From Pseudobutyrivibrio sp. (lineage in GTDB: Bacteria; Bacillota; Clostridia; Lachnospirales; Lachnospiraceae): DNA of 7,076 nt. This document shows, in pieces, positions 1-5,190 of the stretch. Position 1 is the stretch's first letter; each line of letters opens with the position of its first letter. Below the pieces are notes generated by a model. The model saw only the letters and a program-made list of their open reading frames with translations. It did not search any database and was not told the DNA's origin. Both the position numbers and the translations under genes were made by a program. The stretch spans positions 1 through 7,076 of the forward strand of contig JAFYYE010000055.1 of the NCBI GenBank assembly GCA_017557715.1, read 5' to 3'.

Positions 1-582
1 AGGATATCCGTCAGACTTGATAAGAATCATATCATCAAGCTCTGCATTATCTACAGTAATCTCTCCATAAAGCTCATCTACGAATGTAGTTGTGCCTGTA
101 CGAGGATTGTTCTGACGAATAACATATGGCTTTCCAGCTGCAAGATTTGCCTCTACCTCTTCCTTTGAAAGGTTAAGGCAGTGCTTATCGTAAATATGGA
201 TTTCCTTTCCACCGATTACCTGCTTGCACTCCTCAAGACGCTCATCGTCGCAGAAGCAATAGTAAGCCTCGCCTTTTTCAATAAGCTGCTTAGCATACTC
301 TAAATAAATACCCTGTGCCTGACGCTCTGACTGAACATAAGGACCTACGCCCTTGTCCTTATCTGGGCCCTCATCATGGATAAGGCCTGTAGCCGCAAGT
401 GTTCTGTAGATAATATCAACAGCGCCCTCTACAAGACGCTCCTGATCTGTATCTTCTATTCTAAGAAGGAAATCTCCTCCCTCGTGCTTTGCTACTAAAT
501 ATGCATAAAGAGCTGTACGAAGATTACCAACGTGCATACGACCAGTTGGTGATGGTGCGAAACGTGTTCTTACTTTACTCAT
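1..582 (-). CDS. gltX: Glutamyl-tRNA synthetase, N-terminal part (3' end outside window)
   Basis: This gene encodes the cytosolic class I enzyme that attaches glutamate to tRNA(Glu) using ATP. I translated 194 in-frame codons from the ATG at 582; the frame stays open to base 1, so the rest of the gene (family length about 480-500 aa) lies outside the window. The Rossmann catalytic domain starts at once: FAPSPTG (8-14), the HIGH-type motif in the variant form HVGN (17-20), and LLRIEDTD (39-46). C109-x-C111, Y131 and C135 have nearly the same spacing as the zinc-site residues of E. coli GluRS, so a zinc site is likely. The KMSKS loop and anticodon-binding domain are not visible. The start is supported by AGAGG at 591-595, 8 nt upstream, and by the match to the family N-terminus. 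It is separated from the lipoprotein operon by a hairpin and probably has its own promoter. Whether the enzyme also charges tRNA(Gln) cannot be told from this fragment. Confidence 0.96.
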   Translation of the reverse strand, partial: MSKVRTRFAPSPTGRMHVGNLRTALYAYLVAKHEGGDFLLRIEDTDQERLVEGAVDIIYRTLAATGLIHDEGPDKDKGVGPYVQSERQAQGIYLEYAKQLIEKGEAYYCFCDDERLEECKQVIGGKEIHIYDKHCLNLSKEEVEANLAAGKPYVIRQNNPRTGTTTFVDELYGEITVDNAELDDMILIKSDGYP

Positions 583-600
583 TTATATTTCCTCTCAATA

Positions 601-639
601 TCAAAATAAACTAAGGACTGCATGTGTCCGCAGTCCTTA
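601..639 (-). terminator. Probable intrinsic terminator of the VTC/DUF4956/lipoprotein operon
   Basis: A perfect 10-bp inverted repeat (612-621 with 630-639) encloses an 8-nt loop. On the minus strand it is followed by a T-rich run (GTTTATTTTG, 611-602). It sits about 40 bp after the lipoprotein stop codon, the expected place for the operon terminator. The plus-strand side is also T-rich, but no plus-strand gene ends here. The T-run is interrupted, and a candidate gltX promoter would start transcription at this stem, so the hairpin could instead (or also) be a 5'-leader structure of gltX mRNA. Confidence 0.7.
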
Positions 640-642
640 ATT

Positions 643-670
643 ATTTTATACCAAAATTCTATTTTTTCAA
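643..670 (-). promoter_or_regulatory. Candidate sigma-A promoter for gltX
   Basis: Read on the minus strand, TTGAAA (665-670) is followed after 16 nt by TAAAAT (643-648). The same stretch also contains TGG-TATAAA, an extended -10 form at 645-653. The predicted start of transcription falls near base 636-638, at the beginning of the hairpin arm at 630-639. The proposed promoter lies just past the stop codon of the lipoprotein gene and about 60 bp before the gltX start, in the right orientation. The TGGTATAAAATA core is identical to the one in front of galT. The call rests on consensus match only. Confidence 0.45.
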
Positions 671-680
671 GTGGTGATTC

Positions 681-1982
681 TTATAATGAATCATCATTCT
701 GCTGGTTATCAGAGCTACCCTCTGGGGCTTCTGTTTTTTCACCATTTTCTGGTGGCTCTGGTCTGTTTTCAGGGTCAAAGTCCTCTGGAAGGTTATTAGG
801 ATCAAAATCTCCCTTCTCGCCAGGTCCACCCTGACCTCTCTGTCCACCTAGGCCTGCTTTGCCACCCTGGCCGCCAGGTCCTCCTCCTGTGAAGGTCTCA
901 CCAGTAATATTATTATCTCCGCCGTTTTCAATGATTGGGCTGTTGCAGCCTCCTGTAGCAGTTACCTTTCCTCCGTTTATGATGACAGAGGATTCATCTG
1001 CATCCAGCGCACCATCAGGCATTCCAGCTCCAGTAGCATTAACAACGCCATCATTTATGGTAAGGCAACCATCAAAACCGCCGTTACTATCTATAGCATC
1101 ATTATTAGTGCTTTTAACAGTAACTGTTCCTCCATTGATTTCTATATAGCAGCTGGCATTAATACCATCATCTACAGAATCTACAGTTAAATCGCCTCCA
1201 TTTATGAATAATAAGCTCTTCGATTCAATACCCTCATTTTTACTAGTGACGTTAACTGTTCCTCCGTCTATGCTCAAAAGGTCATTGGCACGAATTCCAT
1301 CCTTCACATTTGATACTACATTTATTGTTCCAGATTCTATATAAAGCTTGTCATCACCTGCGATACCGTGCTTATAGTTTCCTGTTACATTAAGAGTTCC
1401 CTCTCCTAAGAAGATTAAATCATCGTTGCATGAAATAGCAGCTTTACCGATATCGTTTCCCTCGGAATCTGTTTCGTATTCAGAGGCATCCTCTATTGAA
1501 TTTGTAGTGCCTGCTGCTGTTTCTATATACAGATTTTTAACCTGCTGGCCATAAATCACTGGGCCTTTTGCACTCTTTAATTCCACACCATTGAGTATCA
1601 GCTTTACATTTTCATCTGTATTTATAAGAATGGATGCATTATCACTGGCGCCTGTCAGTGTGTAGGCACCGCCCTCTGTGATATATAAAACACCATCCTC
1701 ATTAGAGCATCCACTTCCGTCTATAGTCATTCCATCAGATGAAAATGTAACAGTAGCTTTACTATCCCAATCGGTTTTAATAGTCAGTTCCTTATAAGCA
1801 GCTGATGCAGATGCAGCATCACTATAAGCTGTATCCGAAGATACCTCTTCTGTGGTGACTGTAGTTTCTGTCTTTTCCTCTGATTTTGCTGAAGTAGCTG
1901 TATTAGTTTTATTAAAACTGCAGCCAACTAGAGAACCAACAAGTAATAAACCTAAAATACTAATCACAATTTTATTTTTCAT
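681..1982 (-). CDS. Beta-helix surface lipoprotein, carbohydrate-binding (DUF4353, Cthe_2159-like)
   Basis: This 433-aa protein is probably exported and anchored to the outer face of the cell membrane. Residues 1-20 are a signal peptide with a hydrophobic core, and LVGC (18-21) is a lipobox with Cys21 as the lipidation site. A Ser/Thr/Glu-rich linker (about 24-62) leads into a repetitive domain (about 64-345) with 22-27-residue turns of the form (D/E)GI...L.I.GGT..V.S, typical of a right-handed beta-helix. The family's studied member, Cthe_2159 of Clostridium thermocellum, is a calcium-containing beta-helix that binds polygalacturonic acid; binding of an acidic polymer here is inferred by family. 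The tail is low-complexity: Gly-rich (366-391), then acidic and Pro-rich (392-433). No LPxTG sorting signal or C-terminal membrane helix is seen, so the lipid is the only visible anchor. The gene starts 1 bp after the DUF4956 stop with AGAGGA 8 nt upstream, so translational coupling is likely. Exact ligand unknown. Confidence 0.85.
   Translation of the reverse strand: MKNKIVISILGLLLVGSLVGCSFNKTNTATSAKSEEKTETTVTTEEVSSDTAYSDAASASAAYKELTIKTDWDSKATVTFSSDGMTIDGSGCSNEDGVLYITEGGAYTLTGASDNASILINTDENVKLILNGVELKSAKGPVIYGQQVKNLYIETAAGTTNSIEDASEYETDSEGNDIGKAAISCNDDLIFLGEGTLNVTGNYKHGIAGDDKLYIESGTINVVSNVKDGIRANDLLSIDGGTVNVTSKNEGIESKSLLFINGGDLTVDSVDDGINASCYIEINGGTVTVKSTNNDAIDSNGGFDGCLTINDGVVNATGAGMPDGALDADESSVIINGGKVTATGGCNSPIIENGGDNNITGETFTGGGPGGQGGKAGLGGQRGQGGPGEKGDFDPNNLPEDFDPENRPEPPENGEKTEAPEGSSDNQQNDDSL
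756..809 (-). repeat. Tandem 27-bp duplication coding DFDP-x-N-x-PE twice
   Basis: Residues 392-400 (DFDPNNLPE) and 401-409 (DFDPENRPE) of the lipoprotein are adjacent copies of one 9-residue unit. The DNA copies, 783-809 and 756-782, are also clearly related, both beginning ctctgg on the plus strand and ending in tcaaa(g/a)tc. This is a small in-frame tandem duplication in the disordered acidic tail. Tails of this kind often vary in copy number between strains; that is not shown here. Confidence 0.75.
1110..1379 (-). repeat. Four consecutive beta-helix coils in the lipoprotein
   Basis: Residues 202-224, 225-247, 248-269 and 270-291 align as four turns of 23, 23, 22 and 22 residues. Each carries a polar residue-Gly-Ile step (HGI, DGI, EGI, DGI), a hydrophobic strand, a Gly-Gly or Ser-Gly turn (217-218, 240-241, 262-263, 284-285) and a second strand ending in Ser. 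Two looser coils follow to about residue 345. The repeat is clear in protein but diverged in DNA, so it reflects fold constraint rather than recent duplication. The stacked Asp/Glu residues could form a metal-binding ladder, as calcium does in related beta-helices. Confidence 0.8.
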
Positions 1983-1983
1983 A

Positions 1984-2673
1984 TTATAATTCCTCTGCTT
2001 CGTTCATATCACAACGACCACATACAACTGTAAGATTTCCGTTTCTCATTCGGATTTCATCGATAAATGATTTTTCCTGCTTCTCATCATTTAATTTTAC
2101 CCTATAATTGATTTCATACATAGAGCCCATATTTGTAGTCTTTACTGCGACCTGCTTATAGCTCTTTGTATATCTCTCAAAAATATCATCGAATATATCG
2201 CTATAATCAAGATTTTCTGGAATTGTTACCCTAAGGTCCTTTTCATCTACATCATTTGCCGCAAAGTTTGTATAGTAAAGGACCATATGAATTGCACAAA
2301 TAAATGCTGTTACCAAAAGTGCTAGCGGCAATTCTCCAATTGCACAAATAATACCTACTGTCATTGTAAAGAAAATAAATCCAATGTCGCGTGAGCTTCC
2401 CTGAAGTGATCTAAATCGAACCAGCGAAAAGGCTCCTACCACTGCAAGGCTTGTACCAAAGTTTCCATTAACTGCCAACATTACAAGACAAACTAAACTA
2501 GGTAAAATAATAAGTGTTCTTGCAAAATTCTTAGAAGTTTTTCCTGTTTTGATATACGTAAATGAAATAATAAGTCCTAGAATTGCTGCAAGACCTGCAT
2601 CAATTAATGCATCTGCTATGGTAAATGTTGTCTCCACATTTGTACCTTGAATTGCTGATAAAATCGATTCCAT
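1984..2673 (-). CDS. DUF4956 multi-pass membrane protein
   Basis: This 229-aa integral membrane protein belongs by its motifs to the DUF4956 family, whose biochemical role is not known to me. Hydrophobic segments lie at about 20-40, 53-67, 70-85, 97-112 and 115-134. The family hallmark is SLVRFRS (83-89) followed by RDIGFIFF (95-102); charged residues in a mostly hydrophobic region suggest a functional site. The rest (about 140-229) is soluble and predicts as strand-helix-strand-strand-helix-strand, a ferredoxin/ACT-like pattern. The start is fixed by an in-frame TAA four codons upstream. AAGGAG lies 12 nt before the ATG, a rather long spacing. It lies 21 bp after the VTC-domain gene and 1 bp before the lipoprotein gene, so all three are very likely cotranscribed. 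I infer that it is the membrane partner of the VTC-like enzyme. Confidence 0.85.
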   Translation of the reverse strand: MESILSAIQGTNVETTFTIADALIDAGLAAILGLIISFTYIKTGKTSKNFARTLIILPSLVCLVMLAVNGNFGTSLAVVGAFSLVRFRSLQGSSRDIGFIFFTMTVGIICAIGELPLALLVTAFICAIHMVLYYTNFAANDVDEKDLRVTIPENLDYSDIFDDIFERYTKSYKQVAVKTTNMGSMYEINYRVKLNDEKQEKSFIDEIRMRNGNLTVVCGRCDMNEAEEL

Positions 2674-2694
2674 ATTTTAAATTTACTCCTTTTC

Positions 2695-3390
2695 TTATGC
2701 TTCCTTTAATTGCTTCTTATAAAAATTTCCATATTTCGAAAATGATGTTGGATATATCTCATACCTTGATAGTAATCTTACAAACCACAAAGGCATTGAA
2801 TCTGATATTTTAACTTCCATTAATCTTTGACCTGGCTCTAATAGATACTCATTATCCTCATCACTGTACAAGGTCAGGTTGTAATCCCTGCTTCTTATGT
2901 TCATATCAAAAGTAACTCGAAATTCTGAATCCTCTTTTCCAAACATTGCCAATCTGTCGTATGCTATGTATCTTTTAGGTTCTAGATGATAATGACTAAA
3001 GAAATAATCTATCTCTCTAAAAATCTGATTTGGATTCGTTGGTAATACTCCATCAAGCAGGTAGCTTTCAGCTTCTTCCATTGGAATTGCTACTCGCCTC
3101 TTATTAACCAGACCCTTGTATTTTTTCTTTATTTCCAGAAAACACATACTATCGTAGGATGGCTTTCCGTAACAACGAACTCTGAATTTCTCTTTGTACT
3201 TTGGTCCCTCTATTGATGTTCTTATAAGTTCATCCGTTGGTGTGTCATAATAAATATTTCTAATAGTATGGATTCCGTAATTATCTTCCTCCATATATTC
3301 ATCCAAATCTTTCTTAAATTTCAGATAAGTATTTTCATCTAGTAGAAATTTCTTTTCGTATCTGTTAAATACTTTTCGAATCTCAGCCAT
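2695..3390 (-). CDS. VTC-type polyphosphate polymerase domain protein
   Basis: This 231-aa soluble protein has the motif order of the VTC domain, a triphosphate-tunnel fold. In yeast Vtc4 that fold makes polyphosphate from ATP. Basic and acidic residues that would line the tunnel are present in order: RYEKKF (10-15), FRVR (69-72), LEIKKK (85-90), KRR (97-99), YDRL (144-147), RVTFD (158-162), MEVK (191-194) and SFSKYG (216-221). There are no membrane helices and no SPX domain, so it is the catalytic module alone, about the length of bacterial single-domain members. AAAGGA at 3399-3404, 8 nt upstream, supports the start, and the RYExK strand begins right after it as expected. It heads the operon with the DUF4956 and lipoprotein genes. 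Polyphosphate synthesis is inferred by family; a different polymerase or triphosphatase activity remains possible. Confidence 0.87.
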   Translation of the reverse strand: MAEIRKVFNRYEKKFLLDENTYLKFKKDLDEYMEEDNYGIHTIRNIYYDTPTDELIRTSIEGPKYKEKFRVRCYGKPSYDSMCFLEIKKKYKGLVNKRRVAIPMEEAESYLLDGVLPTNPNQIFREIDYFFSHYHLEPKRYIAYDRLAMFGKEDSEFRVTFDMNIRSRDYNLTLYSDEDNEYLLEPGQRLMEVKISDSMPLWFVRLLSRYEIYPTSFSKYGNFYKKQLKEA

Positions 3391-3492
3391 ACTGTGGTTC
3401 CTTTCTGTGTGATTTGTTGCTATGGCTATAATCTAATGGTGGAAAGTGATTGTTAGGTGAAGATAAAATGAATTTCAAAAAAAGGTTAAATG
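3391..3492 (-). other. Leader region of the VTC operon; no clear promoter seen
   Basis: This AT-rich gap must hold the operon promoter if the galT terminator is efficient. The minus strand offers only weak matches: TTGAAA (about 3474-3479) has no good -10 element at the right distance, and the TTAGATTATAG stretch (about 3426-3436) has no matching -35. The only firm element is the ribosome binding site AAAGGA at 3399-3404. No RNA gene, riboswitch or convincing operator was recognised. The operon may use an alternative sigma factor, an activator, or readthrough from galT. Confidence 0.4.
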
Positions 3493-3528
3493 AAAAAAAG
3501 CTCCTTGATGGTCTCCCATCAAAGAGCT
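3493..3528 (-). terminator. Strong intrinsic terminator of galT
   Basis: A 13-bp stem (3499-3511 with 3516-3528) closes a 4-nt loop and is followed on the minus strand by seven T residues (3499-3493). It begins 11 nt after the galT stop codon. One position is C-A on the plus strand but G-U in minus-strand RNA, so the hairpin is fully paired only in the galT transcript. On the plus strand the stem is followed by A residues, so it should end minus-strand transcription only. It separates galT from the VTC operon. Confidence 0.92.
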
Positions 3529-3539
3529 AAAAAAAAATA

Positions 3540-5033
3540 TTATAATGTATCAACAAATCTCATAAATGCTGCAAGTCCTTCTTCATTGCACTTGTATACA
3601 CCTGCGCACTCTAGTACTTCACAGAAGACCTTACCAATTTCCTGTTCAAGGATTTCTTTTACATTGTTAGCATCTATGTGTTCATAGTTCTTAGAGAACT
3701 CTTCCACCCAATCAGCATGCTTTTCAAGTACCTCATTACTTCTAAGGTCCTTACCATTAACAATGTAGTCCGCAAGCTGTTCCATCTCACCCTTGAGACG
3801 ACTAGGAAGAACTGCAAGTCCCATAACCTCTATTAGACCAATGTTCTCCTTTTTAATGTGGTGAAGATGAGCATGTGGATGATAAACACCAAGAGGATGC
3901 TCCTCTGTAGTAATGTTATTTCTAAGAGCCAGGTCTAGCTCGAACAAATCTCCACGCTTTCTGGCAATAGGTGTGATGGTGTTATGCTTTTCCCCATTTG
4001 TCTCTGCAAAAATAAATGCAGCTTCATCACTATAGCCTCTCCAGGCATTTAAAATATGCTCTGCCAAATCAATAACACGCTTTTCATCCTTACACTGTAA
4101 GCGGATAACTGAAAGCGGCCATTTTACAATACCAGCTCTAACATCCTCATATCCCTTAACAACAAATTCTCTGATGATAGGCGCCTTTTCCATTGCAAAT
4201 GTATAATGCCCACCTTGAAAATGATCGTGACTAAGAATAGATCCGCCTACGATAGGAAGGTCTGCATTGCTTCCAAGGAAATAATGTGGAAACAGCTTTA
4301 TAAAATCAAAAAGCTTAACAAATGTAGCACGCTCAATCTTCATTGGGGTATGCTCGCCGTTGAATACTATGCAATGCTCATTGTAGTAAACATATGGGCT
4401 ATACTGGAATCCCCACTTACTATCATTAATTGTTATTGGAATAATTCTGTGATTCTCTCTCGCAGGATGATTGCTACGACCTGCATAACCTTCGTTCTCC
4501 ATACAAAGCTGGCACTTAGGGTATGATGACTGCTTAGCATTTTTTGCAGCGGCAATTGCCTTTGGATCCTTTTCTGGTTTTGAAAGATTAATTGTAATAT
4601 CCAAAGTACCGTAATCAGTCTCTGTAGTCCACTTTAAATCTTTCTTTACTCTGTATGTACGAATATAATCTGAACTGCGACTAAAGTTATAGAAGAAATC
4701 TGTTGCAGCTTCAGGTCCATTACTTTTGTAAATACCATTAAATTTTTCTATAACCTGAGCTGGTCTAGGACAAAGGAAATTCATAAGCTTTGTATCAAAC
4801 AAATCTCTAAATGTAATAGAATCCTCAATGATTCCTCTTTTTACAGCTTCATCTAAAAGATCTTTGAGAACATCCTCGAGAACGATATTTGTTAAATCAC
4901 AATCCGGATTAGTATACTCATCTTCCTTCATGCATTCTAATAACAAGTTTGTAGTATAAATTCTCTCACATTCAGGTGTGAGCCCATTATCAATACCATA
5001 CTGAACTAATTTCTTAATACTTTCCTGTAGCAT
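3540..5033 (-). CDS. galT: UDP-glucose--hexose-1-phosphate uridylyltransferase, class II
   Basis: This cytosolic Leloir-pathway enzyme transfers UMP from UDP-glucose to galactose-1-phosphate, giving glucose-1-phosphate and UDP-galactose. At 497 aa it matches the Firmicutes class II enzymes (about 490-515 aa) and not the shorter E. coli type. The class II signature DLPIVGGSILSHDHFQGG is at 258-275, with the His-x-His pair H269/H271 in the active-site motif. A second His cluster, YHPHAHLHH, is at 384-392 in the C-terminal part. Cys174 and Cys177 (CQLC) could bind metal. The start has GGAGG only 4 nt upstream (5038-5042), a short spacing, but the sequence is near-ideal and the N-terminus (LVQYGIDNGL, 9-18) fits the family. 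It has its own candidate promoter and terminator, so it is probably monocistronic. No galK or galE is adjacent, which is common when Leloir genes are scattered. The gene looks intact. Confidence 0.96.
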   Translation of the reverse strand: MLQESIKKLVQYGIDNGLTPECERIYTTNLLLECMKEDEYTNPDCDLTNIVLEDVLKDLLDEAVKRGIIEDSITFRDLFDTKLMNFLCPRPAQVIEKFNGIYKSNGPEAATDFFYNFSRSSDYIRTYRVKKDLKWTTETDYGTLDITINLSKPEKDPKAIAAAKNAKQSSYPKCQLCMENEGYAGRSNHPARENHRIIPITINDSKWGFQYSPYVYYNEHCIVFNGEHTPMKIERATFVKLFDFIKLFPHYFLGSNADLPIVGGSILSHDHFQGGHYTFAMEKAPIIREFVVKGYEDVRAGIVKWPLSVIRLQCKDEKRVIDLAEHILNAWRGYSDEAAFIFAETNGEKHNTITPIARKRGDLFELDLALRNNITTEEHPLGVYHPHAHLHHIKKENIGLIEVMGLAVLPSRLKGEMEQLADYIVNGKDLRSNEVLEKHADWVEEFSKNYEHIDANNVKEILEQEIGKVFCEVLECAGVYKCNEEGLAAFMRFVDTL

Positions 5034-5089
5034 AATCCCTCCGATTATCTATTTTTATCTTATTAATTATTCGCCCTTATGGAAACTAT

Positions 5090-5117
5090 TTTATACCATT
5101 TAAGTTTTTTAGTTCAA
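5090..5117 (-). promoter_or_regulatory. Candidate extended -10 promoter of galT
   Basis: On the minus strand TTGAAC (5112-5117) and TATAAA (5090-5095) are 16 nt apart, and the -10 is preceded by TGG (5096-5098), an extended -10 element. Transcription would start near 5083, leaving a leader of about 50 nt before the galT ATG. The position between the dnaJ terminator and galT is right. The core TGGTATAAAATA is shared with the candidate gltX promoter. This is a consensus match without experimental support. Confidence 0.65.
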
Positions 5118-5120
5118 GTT

Positions 5121-5139
5121 TTCTTGCTAAAATTCTTGC
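5121..5139 (-). repeat. 12-bp spaced direct repeat upstream of the galT promoter
   Basis: Two copies of ttcttgc (plus strand; GCAAGAA on the minus strand) at 5121-5127 and 5133-5139 are spaced 12 bp apart, ending 3 bp before the -35 box. Placement on about one helical face next to -35 would suit a regulator of galT or an upstream promoter element. With only 7 bp repeated in AT-rich DNA, chance is possible. Confidence 0.35.
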
Positions 5140-5150
5140 AAATTCGACTA

Positions 5151-5186
5151 TAAAAGGCTAGCAGTTAACAAATAACCGCTAGCCTT
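5151..5186 (-). terminator. Probable terminator after dnaJ
   Basis: A 9-bp stem (5154-5162 with 5178-5186) extends by four more pairs if the 5163/5177 position is read as G-U, which occurs only in minus-strand RNA. The loop is 7 nt. The hairpin begins 4 nt after the dnaJ stop codon. The following T-run is short (TTTTATAG), so termination may be partial. It separates the chaperone operon from galT. Confidence 0.7.
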
Positions 5187-5190
5187 AATC

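Noticed and set aside
583..680. T-box leader before gltX
   Set aside because: The gap is under 100 bp, with no T-box core sequence (TGG-containing bulge region) or antiterminator fold; only one simple hairpin is present.
622..1149. Plus-strand open frames at 622-834 and 859-1149
   Set aside because: They lie antisense to the lipoprotein, are Pro/Ser-rich mirror images of its Gly-rich repeats, and have no ribosome binding site or family resemblance.
1110..1379. CRISPR-like or DNA tandem repeat because of regular periodicity
   Set aside because: The period (66-69 bp) is visible only in the protein; DNA copies are diverged and coding, so it is a beta-helix repeat.
4206..4526. Plus-strand 106-codon open frame inside galT
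   Set aside because: It is fully antisense to the conserved galT core, including the class II signature; the minus-strand protein clearly explains the sequence.
5034..5190. CIRCE heat-shock operator near dnaJ/galT
   Set aside because: No TTAGCACTC-N9-GAGTGCTAA inverted repeat was found; any such site would be upstream of the dnaK operon, outside the window.
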